Shown piece by piece: positions 53,153 to 60,900 of a DNA stretch of 64,000 nucleotides. The stretch spans positions 124,001 through 188,000 of the forward strand of contig JBGAGO010000005.1 of NCBI GenBank assembly GCA_044226655.1. The letters are read 5' to 3'. Below the pieces are notes generated by a model. It worked only from the letters and a program-made list of their open reading frames with translations, had not been told where the DNA came from and did not search any database. Position 1 is the first letter of the stretch; each line of letters starts with the position of its first letter. Made by a program: the position numbers and the translations under genes. The stretch is from JBEVOS01 sp044226655. Its GTDB lineage: Bacteria; Pseudomonadota; Alphaproteobacteria; Caulobacterales; Aquidulcibacteraceae.

Positions 53153-54156
53153 CAGCTCAACTTGACGAGCATTTTGCCCGTGTTCGCGCCGGAGAAGAGA
53201 TTGATGAACGCCTTGGGCGCGTTCTCAAGGCCGGCCTCGATCGTTTCTTCCGACTTGATTTTGCCGGCCGCGATCCACTCCGACATGTCCTTCAGGAAGG
53301 CCGGTCTCATGTCCACGTAGTCGGACACGATGAAACCCTGAATCTTGAGCCGTTTGCCGACGATGTTGGCCATGTTGCGCGGGCCGGGCGGCGGCTCGGT
53401 CGCGTTGTACTGTGCGATCATCCCGCATTCGGCGAAGCGTGCGAACGGCTTGGCCGCTTCCATCGCCGCCTCAAGATGATCGCCGCCGACATTGTCGAAA
53501 TAGCCGTCAATACCTTGCGGGGCTGCGGCGCGCAGTGCGGCCGTGAGATCGCCCGCCGTCTTGTAATTGATGACGTGATCGACCCCGGCGTTCTTGAGCC
53601 AGCGGCCCTTTTCGTCCGTGCCGACCGAGCCGACCACAATGGCGCCCTTGATCTTGGCGATCTGGCAGACGACCGCACCCACGGCCCCGGCGGCGCCCGA
53701 CACGAACACCGTATCGCCCGGCTTGGGCTCGATCAGCCGCAGCAGCCCGGCATAAGCGGTGAGCCCGGTCATGCCGAGCACGTTGAGGAAGGCTTCCGCC
53801 GGCGCGTTGAGCGGCGGCAGTTTCTGAAACATCGCCGCCGGCCCCACGGCATAATCGCGCCAGCCCAGGAAATGGTTGACCAGATCGCCTTCCTTGAGCG
53901 CCGGATCGTTTGATTTCACGACCTGGCCGATGGCGCCGCCCTGCAGCGCTTCGCCGAGCTGGAAGGGCGGCACATAGCTTTCCCGGTCCATCATGCGGCC
54001 GCGCATATAGGGATCGACCGACATCCAGGTGTTGCGCACCAGCGCCTGGCCGGGTCCCGGATCGGGCAGATCGACAATCGCCAGCTCGAAATCCGACGCT
54101 TTGGGCAAGCCAACAGGCCGGCTCTTGAGCCGTATTTCCCGGGATTTCGTGCTCAT
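53152..54156 (-). CDS. NADP-dependent medium-chain oxidoreductase (CurA/leukotriene-B4 reductase-like)
   Basis: A 334-residue zinc-independent MDR enzyme. The N-terminal domain contains NTWMSVDPYMRGRMMD, a hallmark of the prostaglandin reductase/CurA branch. The NADP-binding fold is DTVFVSGAAGAVGAVVCQIAKIKGA, followed by GIDGYFDNVGGDHLEAAME. It would reduce activated double bonds of enones. The overlapping downstream DUF429-like gene suggests a two-gene operon. The 5' end faces the hairpin after urcA. Confidence 0.94.
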   Translation of the reverse strand: MSTKSREIRLKSRPVGLPKASDFELAIVDLPDPGPGQALVRNTWMSVDPYMRGRMMDRESYVPPFQLGEALQGGAIGQVVKSNDPALKEGDLVNHFLGWRDYAVGPAAMFQKLPPLNAPAEAFLNVLGMTGLTAYAGLLRLIEPKPGDTVFVSGAAGAVGAVVCQIAKIKGAIVVGSVGTDEKGRWLKNAGVDHVINYKTAGDLTAALRAAAPQGIDGYFDNVGGDHLEAAMEAAKPFARFAECGMIAQYNATEPPPGPRNMANIVGKRLKIQGFIVSDYVDMRPAFLKDMSEWIAAGKIKSEETIEAGLENAPKAFINLFSGANTGKMLVKLS

Positions 54157-54226
54157 GGAGGGTCTCCTCGCTCGGAAACCCAGTCTAAAGGCGGACGCGC
54201 CTTTGCGCTAGTTTACGGGGCGCGAG

Positions 54227-54252
54227 GCGGAGGCGCGCGAACGCGCCTCCGC
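54227..54252 (-). terminator. Strong UUCG-loop hairpin after urcA
   Basis: An 11-base perfect stem, GCGGAGGCGCG / CGCGCCTCCGC, closes a TTCG loop when read on the minus strand, nine bases after the urcA stop. It is very stable in RNA but lacks a T-tract, so it may end transcription weakly or protect the urcA mRNA 3' end. Confidence 0.6.
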
Positions 54253-54260
54253 AAGCCGGC

Positions 54261-54587
54261 TTAGCGCGAAGCCAGGGTGGCGCTGCGGGCCGCAGGCGCG
54301 GTTTCCGTGGCGTGGTAGGCCGTCAGCTGCGCGATGTTGGCGTCGTGCACAGCCTGATCGACCGTCGCGCTGACGCACGAATGCCGCGCCCGCGAAATTT
54401 CGAGCGGCGAGGGCGTGTCGAGATGGCAGATCTGGACCGCCGCCGCTTCGATGCGGGCATAGAGCGCGGCCACCGCCGCGTCCGATTGCACGTCCGCGGC
54501 CATCACGGGGATTCGGATTTCCTCGGCCTGCGCCAGCGGCGCAAACGAAAGAACCGAAAGGCCGACTGCCAAAAAGAGGGTTCGCAT
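54261..54587 (-). CDS. UrcA-family small exported protein
   Basis: The ATG at 54587, preceded by CGGAGAAGTCCC, gives 108 residues. A Sec signal peptide (MRTLFLAVGLSVLSFAPLAQAEE) is followed by a compact domain with ALYARIEAAAVQICHLDTPS and RHSCVSATVDQAVHDAN. The two cysteines could form a disulfide. This pattern is that of the UrcA family of alphaproteobacteria and relatives, whose function is unknown. Its upstream region is unusually rich in inverted repeats. Confidence 0.85.
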   Translation of the reverse strand: MRTLFLAVGLSVLSFAPLAQAEEIRIPVMAADVQSDAAVAALYARIEAAAVQICHLDTPSPLEISRARHSCVSATVDQAVHDANIAQLTAYHATETAPAARSATLASR

Positions 54588-54650
54588 TGGGACTTCTCCG
54601 TTGGAGTTGGCCCCTCGAAACGTCGCCTCCTTGTTGTTGATCCTCGCGTA

Positions 54651-54664
54651 GTAGCGTTCGCTAC
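54651..54664. promoter_or_regulatory. Inverted repeat in the urcA leader
   Basis: GTAGCG-TT-CGCTAC is a perfect six-base inverted repeat about 65 bases before the urcA start. It could be an operator half-pair or a short leader hairpin; nothing identifies the binding protein. Confidence 0.4.
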
Positions 54665-54682
54665 GCCTGAACAAGCGCAAAA

Positions 54683-54728
54683 GTGACGCACCGTCATAAA
54701 TTATCAGAAAGGTGACGCCTGACGTCAC
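54683..54728. promoter_or_regulatory. Two related inverted repeats, candidate operator between urcA and gltX
   Basis: GTGACG-CAC-CGTCAT (54683-54697) and GTGACG-CCTGA-CGTCAC (54712-54728) share the half-site GTGACG/CGTCAC. Their centres are 30 bases apart, about three helical turns, so two dimers could bind one DNA face. An AT-rich segment (ATAAATTATCAG) between them may contain a promoter. Regulator unknown. Confidence 0.5.
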
Positions 54729-54795
54729 GATTCAGCGCAGGGCGCCTCTTTCGCCGTCTTGCTGGGGCAAGCGCAGCCGCCCATAAGCGCTGCCC

Positions 54796-56133
54796 ATGAC
54801 CACGCGTCTTCGCTTTGCGCCGTCCCCGACGGGGCGGCTCCATGTCGGCAACATCATCACCGCGCTGCGCAATTGGCTGTTCGCGGCCCAGGCGGGCGGC
54901 GAGATGCTGTTGCGCATCGACGACACTGACCTTGCGCGCTCCACAGCCGAGTTCGAGCAGGGCATCGAGGATGACCTGACATGGCTCGGGCTCCATTGGG
55001 CGCTGCGCGACAACCAGTCCAAGCGGTTCGATCGCTACGAAGCCGCCGCCGCCAGGCTCAAGGCCGCGGGCCTGCTCTATGCGTGCTTCGAAACCGAGGA
55101 GGAGCTGGAGCGCAAACGGCGCATCGCGCAGAGCCGCGGCCGCCCGCCGGTTTACGACCGCGCCGCGCTCGCGCTCACCGACGCCGACAAGGCCAAGCTC
55201 GAAGCTGAAGGCCGCACGCCGCATTGGCGCTTCAAGCTCTCCGGCGCGCGCGTCGATTGGGACGATCTCTGCCGCGGGCCGCAATCGATCGACACCGCCT
55301 CGCTCTCCGATCCGGTGCTGATCCGCGCCGACGGCGCCTTCCTCTACACGCTGCCCTCGGTGGTCGATGACGTCGATTTCGCCATCACGCACATCCTGCG
55401 CGGCGAAGATCACGTCACGAACACGGGCGTGCAGATTGAAATTTTCCACGCGCTCGGCGCCAAGGCGCCGGCGTTCGGTCACTTTCCGCTGCTGGTCGGC
55501 GCCGATGGCGAAGGTCTGTCCAAGCGTTTGGGCTCGCTCTCGATCGCGCAATTGCGCGAGGAGGGCTATGAGCCGATGGCCGTGCTCTCCCATCTCGGCA
55601 AGATCGGCACTTCCGATCCGATCGAGGCTCGCGCGTCGTTTGAAGATCTCGTGCGCGAGTTCAGCGTCGACAAGATCGGCCGCGCGCCCGCGCGCTTCGA
55701 TCCGGACGAGTTGAAACGGGTCAACGCCGCCGTGCTGCATCAAACGCCGTATGAGGCCGTCAAGCCGCGCCTTGCTGCGCTCGGCGCCGATTTCGGCGAA
55801 GCGTTCTGGCTGGCCGTGCGCGCCAATCTCTCGCTCCTGCCCGAGGTGCGGGCGTGGGCGCATGTCATCAACGGCCCGATCGAGCCCGTGATCGCCGACA
55901 AGTCGTTCGCGGAAGCGGCGGCCTCGCTGCTGCCCAGCGGCCCCTACGACGCAGCGAGCTGGCCCGCCTTCGTCGATGCGGTGAAAGCCAAGACCGGCGC
56001 GAAGGGCAAAGCGCTCTTCATGCCGCTGCGCCAAGCGCTCACCGGCATGGACCACGGCCCCGAAATGGCGCCCCTGTTCGCACTCATCGGCCCGGACAAA
56101 GCGAAAGCGCGGTTGATGGGCGAAGCGGCGTGA
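54796..56133 (+). CDS. gltX: Glutamate--tRNA ligase
   Basis: Charges tRNA-Glu, and possibly tRNA-Gln where an amidotransferase completes the job; 445 residues. It starts TTRLRFAPSPTGRLHVGNIITALRNW, the class I signature with HVGN in the HIGH position; the KMSKS loop is LSKRLGS. DDTDLARS and LRGEDHVTNTGVQ are standard. Alphaproteobacteria often carry two gltX genes; which one this is cannot be told here. Its stop overlaps a GTG start of the TonB_C gene. Confidence 0.95.
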   Translation: MTTRLRFAPSPTGRLHVGNIITALRNWLFAAQAGGEMLLRIDDTDLARSTAEFEQGIEDDLTWLGLHWALRDNQSKRFDRYEAAAARLKAAGLLYACFETEEELERKRRIAQSRGRPPVYDRAALALTDADKAKLEAEGRTPHWRFKLSGARVDWDDLCRGPQSIDTASLSDPVLIRADGAFLYTLPSVVDDVDFAITHILRGEDHVTNTGVQIEIFHALGAKAPAFGHFPLLVGADGEGLSKRLGSLSIAQLREEGYEPMAVLSHLGKIGTSDPIEARASFEDLVREFSVDKIGRAPARFDPDELKRVNAAVLHQTPYEAVKPRLAALGADFGEAFWLAVRANLSLLPEVRAWAHVINGPIEPVIADKSFAEAAASLLPSGPYDAASWPAFVDAVKAKTGAKGKALFMPLRQALTGMDHGPEMAPLFALIGPDKAKARLMGEAA

Positions 56134-57095
56134 TTTGGCGCGTCTGCGCCTTTCTGATCCTGGCCGCAATATGCGCGGGGTCCGCCCTTGCGCAGGATCA
56201 TACGGATGCGACTTGGCTTGAGCGGCCAAACGGCGCCGACTTTGTCCGAAACTACCCACGCGCCGCGATGTCGCAATCCGTCGAGGGCCGCGTCCTGTTG
56301 GACTGCCGCGTTCAGCTGGACACCACGACCGATTGCCGGGTGGTCTCCGAACAACCTGAGGGCTGGGGATTCGGCGTTGGCGCTGTTCTCATCTCGCAGA
56401 CCTTTAGGATGAGCCCCGCCACCATCAACGGTCATCCCGTCGCGGACGGCGCCGTGCGCGTCCCGATCAATTTCAGACTGGGAGATTCTCCGACGTCGCC
56501 CCGCGCGCGCCTGCCGCTGTGGGATGACGCTCCGACTTACGCCCAAATGACGACCGCTTCGGCGACGATGGATGAAGTCCACCGGGCCGCGCTGGCGCTC
56601 CTGCGTTGCGTGATTGGCCAAGACCGAAGATTGGCTTGTGAGCGCCATCGCGCCACGCCCGGCGCGGAAGCGGCCGTCACGTCCGCACTCGCCTTGTCAG
56701 CGCATTTCCGCGTGTCTGCAAACGATATCGGTCCGGGCAAGTTCAATGTCGGCGATACGATCTATCTGCCGATCCTGATCGGCGGCCCTGCGGAGCTTCG
56801 GCCAGTGCCGATCATGCTTGGCCATTATCGGCCCGCCGATGATGCGTTTGAGACCATTGCACCCTCGACGGACGCGCTGTCGCTGTTCGGTTTCTCGGGC
56901 CTGCATGGCAAGGTGACTGTCTTGTGCGAAGCGAACGCGGCGCTCGCTTTGGAATGCCGCCCAAAAACGCCGGCGCCTGACGAGCTCTTCGCGACCGCCG
57001 CCAGTGTGGCCAGCACCATGTTCGGCGGTTTCGCCCACGAAATTCTGTGGACGGGCGCTAAGATTGAAGTGCCATTCGATTTTGATGGTCCTTGA
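56130..57095 (+). CDS. Exported protein with a TonB_C-like domain and an unknown C-terminal half
   Basis: A 321-residue protein from a GTG overlapping the gltX stop (GTGA). A signal peptide (VCAFLILAAICAGSALAQD) is followed by a TonB C-terminal-like domain: NYPRAAMSQSVEGRVLLDCRVQLDTTTDCRVVSEQPEGWGFG ending with DGAVRVPINFRLG. There is no proline-rich linker and no separate membrane anchor, so it is not a classic TonB. The last 200 residues are unrecognised. Codon use is somewhat more AT-rich than in gltX. The tautomerase gene follows closely. Confidence 0.82.
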   Translation: MIWRVCAFLILAAICAGSALAQDHTDATWLERPNGADFVRNYPRAAMSQSVEGRVLLDCRVQLDTTTDCRVVSEQPEGWGFGVGAVLISQTFRMSPATINGHPVADGAVRVPINFRLGDSPTSPRARLPLWDDAPTYAQMTTASATMDEVHRAALALLRCVIGQDRRLACERHRATPGAEAAVTSALALSAHFRVSANDIGPGKFNVGDTIYLPILIGGPAELRPVPIMLGHYRPADDAFETIAPSTDALSLFGFSGLHGKVTVLCEANAALALECRPKTPAPDELFATAASVASTMFGGFAHEILWTGAKIEVPFDFDGP

Positions 57096-57106
57096 AGGAG
57101 CGCACC

Positions 57107-57295
57107 ATGCCGGAAGTGATCGTATACGCGCTTGCAGGGCGCACGTTGGAGCAGAAGCGCGGGCTGGTGAAGGATATCACCGAAGCCGTGTCGAAGAATT
57201 TCGGCGCCGCGCCGGAAGCGATCACGATTCAGATCGTGGAGGCGCCGGCGACGGACAAAGCCAAGGGCGGCGTCCTCTTCTCCGAGCGCAAATGA
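57107..57295 (+). CDS. 4-oxalocrotonate tautomerase-family protein
   Basis: A 62-residue tautomerase. The ATG at 57107 is preceded by GAAGGAG and places proline directly after the initiator Met; that proline becomes the catalytic N-terminal base. The sequence PEVIVYALAGRTLEQKRGLVKDITEAV and the length fit the small hexameric class. The substrate is unknown. A TTG fifteen bases upstream would bury the proline and is unlikely. Confidence 0.9.
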   Translation: MPEVIVYALAGRTLEQKRGLVKDITEAVSKNFGAAPEAITIQIVEAPATDKAKGGVLFSERK

Positions 57296-57793
57296 TCACG
57301 CCGGGATGAAGCGCAGCGCCACGCCATTGTTGCAATAGCGCAGGCCCGAGACGCGCGGCCCGTCATTGAACAGATGGCCCTGATGGCCGAGGCACCGGGC
57401 GCAGTGATATTCAACGCGATCCATGCCGTGCGAGAGATCGCGCCGCGTGCTGACATTCTCATCGATGGCCCGGAAGAAGCTCGGCCAGCCGGTTCCGGAC
57501 TCGTATTTCCACGCCGATTGGAAAAGCGGCAGCGCGCAGCCAGCGCAGACGAATTGTCCGTTGCGGTGCTCGTCGAGCAGGGGGCTCGTGCCCGGCCGCT
57601 CGGTCGCTTGATGGCGCAGCACGGCGTAGGCGTCTGGCGAGAGCTGCGCCCGCCATTGCGCATCGGTGATCCGCCGCACCGGATCGTCCGCAAAGCGCCG
57701 GTCGCGCGGCGCGGGCTGTGCGTGCGCGGCTGCGCCGAGGAAGAGCGCGGCGCTTCCAAGAAAGAGAATGCGGCGTGTGGGCGTGAGCAGCAT
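57296..57793 (-). CDS. msrB: Exported peptide-methionine (R)-S-oxide reductase MsrB
   Basis: Repairs R-methionine sulfoxide in proteins; 165 residues. The N-terminus carries a twin-arginine-like signal (TPTRRILFLGSAALFLG) ending in AHAQ, so it acts in the periplasm. The zinc cysteines are CAGC and CARC, and the catalytic cysteine is in RYCNNGVALRF at the end. SGTGWPSFFRAI is the substrate-binding segment. Its stop codon is adjacent to the convergent tautomerase gene. Confidence 0.93.
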   Translation of the reverse strand: MLLTPTRRILFLGSAALFLGAAAHAQPAPRDRRFADDPVRRITDAQWRAQLSPDAYAVLRHQATERPGTSPLLDEHRNGQFVCAGCALPLFQSAWKYESGTGWPSFFRAIDENVSTRRDLSHGMDRVEYHCARCLGHQGHLFNDGPRVSGLRYCNNGVALRFIPA

Positions 57794-57829
57794 GGCTCCT
57801 AATACGGCCTCCGCGCCGGCTCGGTTTCG

Positions 57830-58423
57830 CTAGGCGCTGACGCGCGCCTCCAGCGCTTCCAGGCAATCATCGATCGAGTTGGCAGCAAGCAGCGCCTCGT
57901 TAAACGCGGGCGGCGTCAGATTGGCGTCGATCGTGTGCTGCACGAGATGGAAGAACGGCGCCCAGAAATCGTCTTCAGAGAGAAACACCACGGGCTTGGC
58001 GTGGAGGCCGAGCCTGCGCCAGGACAAAGTCTCCACCACCTCTTCCAGCGTGCCGATCCCGCCCGGCAGCACGATGAAGCCATCGGCCTCGTCGAACAGC
58101 AGCCGTTTCCGCTCATGCATGGTGTCGACCATGATCGTCGGCGCCGCGTCGAGCACGATTTCGCGGCGCGCCAGGAAGCGCGGCATCACGCCCAGCACCT
58201 CGCCGCCGCCGCGGATCGCCGCCTTCGCGGCGCGCCCCATGAGGCCGATGCCGCCGCCGCCATAGACGAGGCGGATTTTGCGCTGCGCCAGCGCCGTCCC
58301 CAGCCGGTCGGCGAGGTCCAGATAATCCGGCCGCGTCGTCTCCGAGGAGCCGCAATAGACGCAGACGGAACGAAGGCCGCCGCCGGTCGCGGGGGCGGTG
58401 GTGGGGCGCGTGGTGTCGGGCAT
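57830..58423 (-). CDS. LOG-family protein (TIGR00730; cytokinin riboside monophosphate phosphoribohydrolase-like)
   Basis: A 197-residue Rossmann-fold protein. The ATG at 58423 fits the family start (SVCVYCGSS near residue 19). The nucleotide-binding VYGGGGIGLMG and the diagnostic PGGIGTLEEVVE are intact. LOG enzymes release free bases from nucleoside 5'-monophosphates; in most bacteria the physiological role is unclear. It diverges from the ABC transporter gene across 119 bases. Confidence 0.93.
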   Translation of the reverse strand: MPDTTRPTTAPATGGGLRSVCVYCGSSETTRPDYLDLADRLGTALAQRKIRLVYGGGGIGLMGRAAKAAIRGGGEVLGVMPRFLARREIVLDAAPTIMVDTMHERKRLLFDEADGFIVLPGGIGTLEEVVETLSWRRLGLHAKPVVFLSEDDFWAPFFHLVQHTIDANLTPPAFNEALLAANSIDDCLEALEARVSA

Positions 58424-58542
58424 GGGTCCAGCTTGGCTCCGCCAATGCGGCGCAAGGTTGGCCGCAAGCATGAACCGCTTTCACATCTGGCGCCACCGTC
58501 CGGCCGATTGCGCCCCGCCGCCGCGCTTCCTACCCTTAACGC

Positions 58543-60399
58543 ATGGCTCCACCCTTTCGGCTCCGCAACGCCGCGCCCGGCGTTCTCAGCGAAAATCCCG
58601 AAGACGATGGGGCGGTTTCGCCCAGCGTGCCGCGCGCCATGGCGCGCATTTCGGCGCTCATCGGCGGCCTTAAAGACCGCGAAATCCAGATCCGCCTTTG
58701 GGCCTCGCTGGCGCTGACGGTGGGCGGAAAATTGCTGGCGGTGGCCGCGCCCCTGGTGCTGGCGCGCGGCATCAATCTGCTGGCGCATCGCGACATGGCG
58801 GGCCTGCCGCCTCTGTTCATCGGCCTTGTGCTGCTTTGGGCCGGCCTGCGCTTCGGCTCGACCGGGCTGCCGCAATTGCGCGACGCCGTCTTCACGCCCG
58901 TCAGCCAGGAGGCGCAACGCCGCGCTGGCGCGCAAGTGTTCGCCCACGTCCATTCCTTGTCCGTGCGCTTCCACCAATCCAAGCGCACAGGCGCGCTCTA
59001 CCGCACCATCGAACGCGGCATCCGCGCCATCGATTTCCTGCTGCGCTTTCTCGGCTTCAACATCGGCCCCACGCTGGTCGAACTTGCGCTCGCCGCCGGC
59101 GTGCTCGCCTATTTCTATGGCTGGCAATTCTCGCTGATCGCGGCCGCGACCATCGCCTGTTATGCGTGGCTGACGCTCTCAATCACAGAATGGCGATTGC
59201 AGCATCGCCGCGTGATGAACGAGGCCGACACCGAAGCGACCGGCCGCGCGGTCGACTCGCTGCTCAACTTTGAAACCGTGAAGAGCTTCGGCGCGGAACA
59301 GCGCGAGGTGGCGCGCTACGACAAGGCGCTCAAGCAATATGCCGATGCGGCGGTGAAGGCCAATGCCTCGCTTGTGCTGCTGAACATCATCCAGGGCGCG
59401 ATCATGAATATCGGCCTGGCGGCCATGATCATCTTCGCCGGATTGAAAGCCGTGCGCGGCGAGATGGGGCCGGGCGATGTCACCGCCGTGATGCTCTACA
59501 TGATGAACATCTACAATCCGCTCAACATGCTCGGCATGGCCTATCGCGAGATCAAGCAATCGGCGATCGACGTCGAGAAGATGTTCGCGCTGTTGGACGA
59601 AGCGCCTGAGATCGCCGACGCGCCGGATGCGCGCGTGCTGGCCGCGCCGCGCGGCGAGGTGCGCTTCGAGGATGTGAGTTTTGCGCATGAGCAGCGCATC
59701 GTGGGCCTGGAGGACGTCACTTTCACGGCGGAGGCCGGCAAGACCACGGCCATCGTCGGCCCCAGCGGCGCCGGCAAGTCGACAATCCTCAAATTGCTCT
59801 ACCGGTTCTACGATCCCCAGCGCGGCCGCATCACCATCGACGGCGAAGACATTCGCGACGTTACGCAGGAAAGTCTGCGCGCCCAGCTCGGCCTGGTGCC
59901 GCAGGATGTCGTGCTGTTCAACGACACGATCCGCTACAATCTCGCCTATGGCCGGCTCGATGCGACGCAGGAAGAGCTGGAAGACGCCGCGCGCCGTGCG
60001 CAGCTGCTTGGCTTTATCGAACGCCTCCCGCTTGGCTGGGATACGCGCGTCGGGGAACGCGGCCTGAAGCTCTCCGGTGGCGAAAAGCAGCGCGTGGGCA
60101 TCGCGCGCGTCATTCTCAAGGATCCGCGCATTCTCATTCTCGACGAGGCGACGTCCTCCCTCGATTCGATCACCGAGGCCGATGTGCAGCAGGCCTTCGA
60201 CGAGGCCGCGCGCGGGCGCACGACGCTGGTCGTCGCCCACCGGCTTTCGACCATCGCGGGCGCCGATTCCATCATCGTGCTGAAGGAGGGCCGCATCGTC
60301 GAGCAGGGCGCGCATGCCGCGCTCATCACGCGCGACGGCGAATACGCCGCGCTCTGGCGCATGCAGGCCGAAGATCCGCTGGGCGTGGCGGCGGAATGA
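58543..60399 (+). CDS. Atm1/HMT1-type ABC exporter (fused permease and ATPase)
   Basis: A 618-residue half-transporter that works as a homodimer. Six membrane helices are followed by the ATPase domain: Walker A GPSGAGKST near 406-414, signature LSGGEKQR near 510 and Walker B ILILDEATSSLD near 530. The membrane part carries NFETVKSFGAEQREVARYD and GPGDVTAVMLYMMNIYNPLNMLG, typical of the Atm1/HMT1 group. Those export glutathione-linked metal or sulfur species and link to Fe-S and heavy-metal handling. The substrate assignment is inference from family. Confidence 0.93.
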   Translation: MAPPFRLRNAAPGVLSENPEDDGAVSPSVPRAMARISALIGGLKDREIQIRLWASLALTVGGKLLAVAAPLVLARGINLLAHRDMAGLPPLFIGLVLLWAGLRFGSTGLPQLRDAVFTPVSQEAQRRAGAQVFAHVHSLSVRFHQSKRTGALYRTIERGIRAIDFLLRFLGFNIGPTLVELALAAGVLAYFYGWQFSLIAAATIACYAWLTLSITEWRLQHRRVMNEADTEATGRAVDSLLNFETVKSFGAEQREVARYDKALKQYADAAVKANASLVLLNIIQGAIMNIGLAAMIIFAGLKAVRGEMGPGDVTAVMLYMMNIYNPLNMLGMAYREIKQSAIDVEKMFALLDEAPEIADAPDARVLAAPRGEVRFEDVSFAHEQRIVGLEDVTFTAEAGKTTAIVGPSGAGKSTILKLLYRFYDPQRGRITIDGEDIRDVTQESLRAQLGLVPQDVVLFNDTIRYNLAYGRLDATQEELEDAARRAQLLGFIERLPLGWDTRVGERGLKLSGGEKQRVGIARVILKDPRILILDEATSSLDSITEADVQQAFDEAARGRTTLVVAHRLSTIAGADSIIVLKEGRIVEQGAHAALITRDGEYAALWRMQAEDPLGVAAE

Positions 60400-60900
60400 T
60401 CAGAAGATGATGGTGGCGGTGATCGAGTCCGAATAGGAGCCCTGCCGCGCGCCGACCTGATCGGCCGCCCGCACACGTCCATAGATCGGCACATTGTACG
60501 AATAGCCGCTCAGAACCGAGATCGTGAAGCCGCTGCGGAAATAGGTCTGCGATATGCCCGAACCGTCGCCCCACACGATGGAATGCGCGGCGTCGAGGTA
60601 GAGATTGTAGGGCAAGGTGTGGCCAAGTCCGTCCGACATCGTGCGCGCGCCATAGGCGCCGCTGGCGCCGGTCGTCAGCTCGATTTCGTTGCTGGCGGAA
60701 ATCGAAACCGTCGTGACGCAATCGACATGGATGTTCGCCACCGCGTCGGAATTGGCGCCGAGCAGCGGATCGATATTGCCGAAGGCGAGCGCCGTATCGA
60801 CATCGATGTCGCACGAACAGAGCAGGCAGAGCGCATCCGCGCGCGGCGCCGCAAGAGCCGTCAGCGCGAGGGCGGCGGCGGAGAGCAGGGCGCGTTTCAT
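60400..60900 (-). CDS. Spore coat U (SCPU)-domain pilin subunit, possible tip protein
   Basis: A 166-residue secreted subunit. A signal peptide (MKRALLSAAALALTALAAP) leads to the SCPU fold, with an N-terminal cysteine-rich part (CLLCSCDIDV) and a strong C-terminal region LPYNLYLDAAHSIVWGDGSG ... VPIYGRVRAADQVGARQGSYSDSI. It is last in the SCPU-chaperone-usher-SCPU operon, where the archaic Csu systems put the tip adhesin CsuE. CsuE has two domains; this has one. Confidence 0.9.
   Translation of the reverse strand: MKRALLSAAALALTALAAPRADALCLLCSCDIDVDTALAFGNIDPLLGANSDAVANIHVDCVTTVSISASNEIELTTGASGAYGARTMSDGLGHTLPYNLYLDAAHSIVWGDGSGISQTYFRSGFTISVLSGYSYNVPIYGRVRAADQVGARQGSYSDSITATIIF

Noticed and set aside
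54694..56259. 521-codon open frame antisense to gltX
   Set aside because: Composition and lack of motifs mark it as a shadow of a strongly coding gene on the other strand.
59179..60315. 378-codon frame opposite the ABC exporter
   Set aside because: Antisense shadow; all ABC motifs are on the plus strand.
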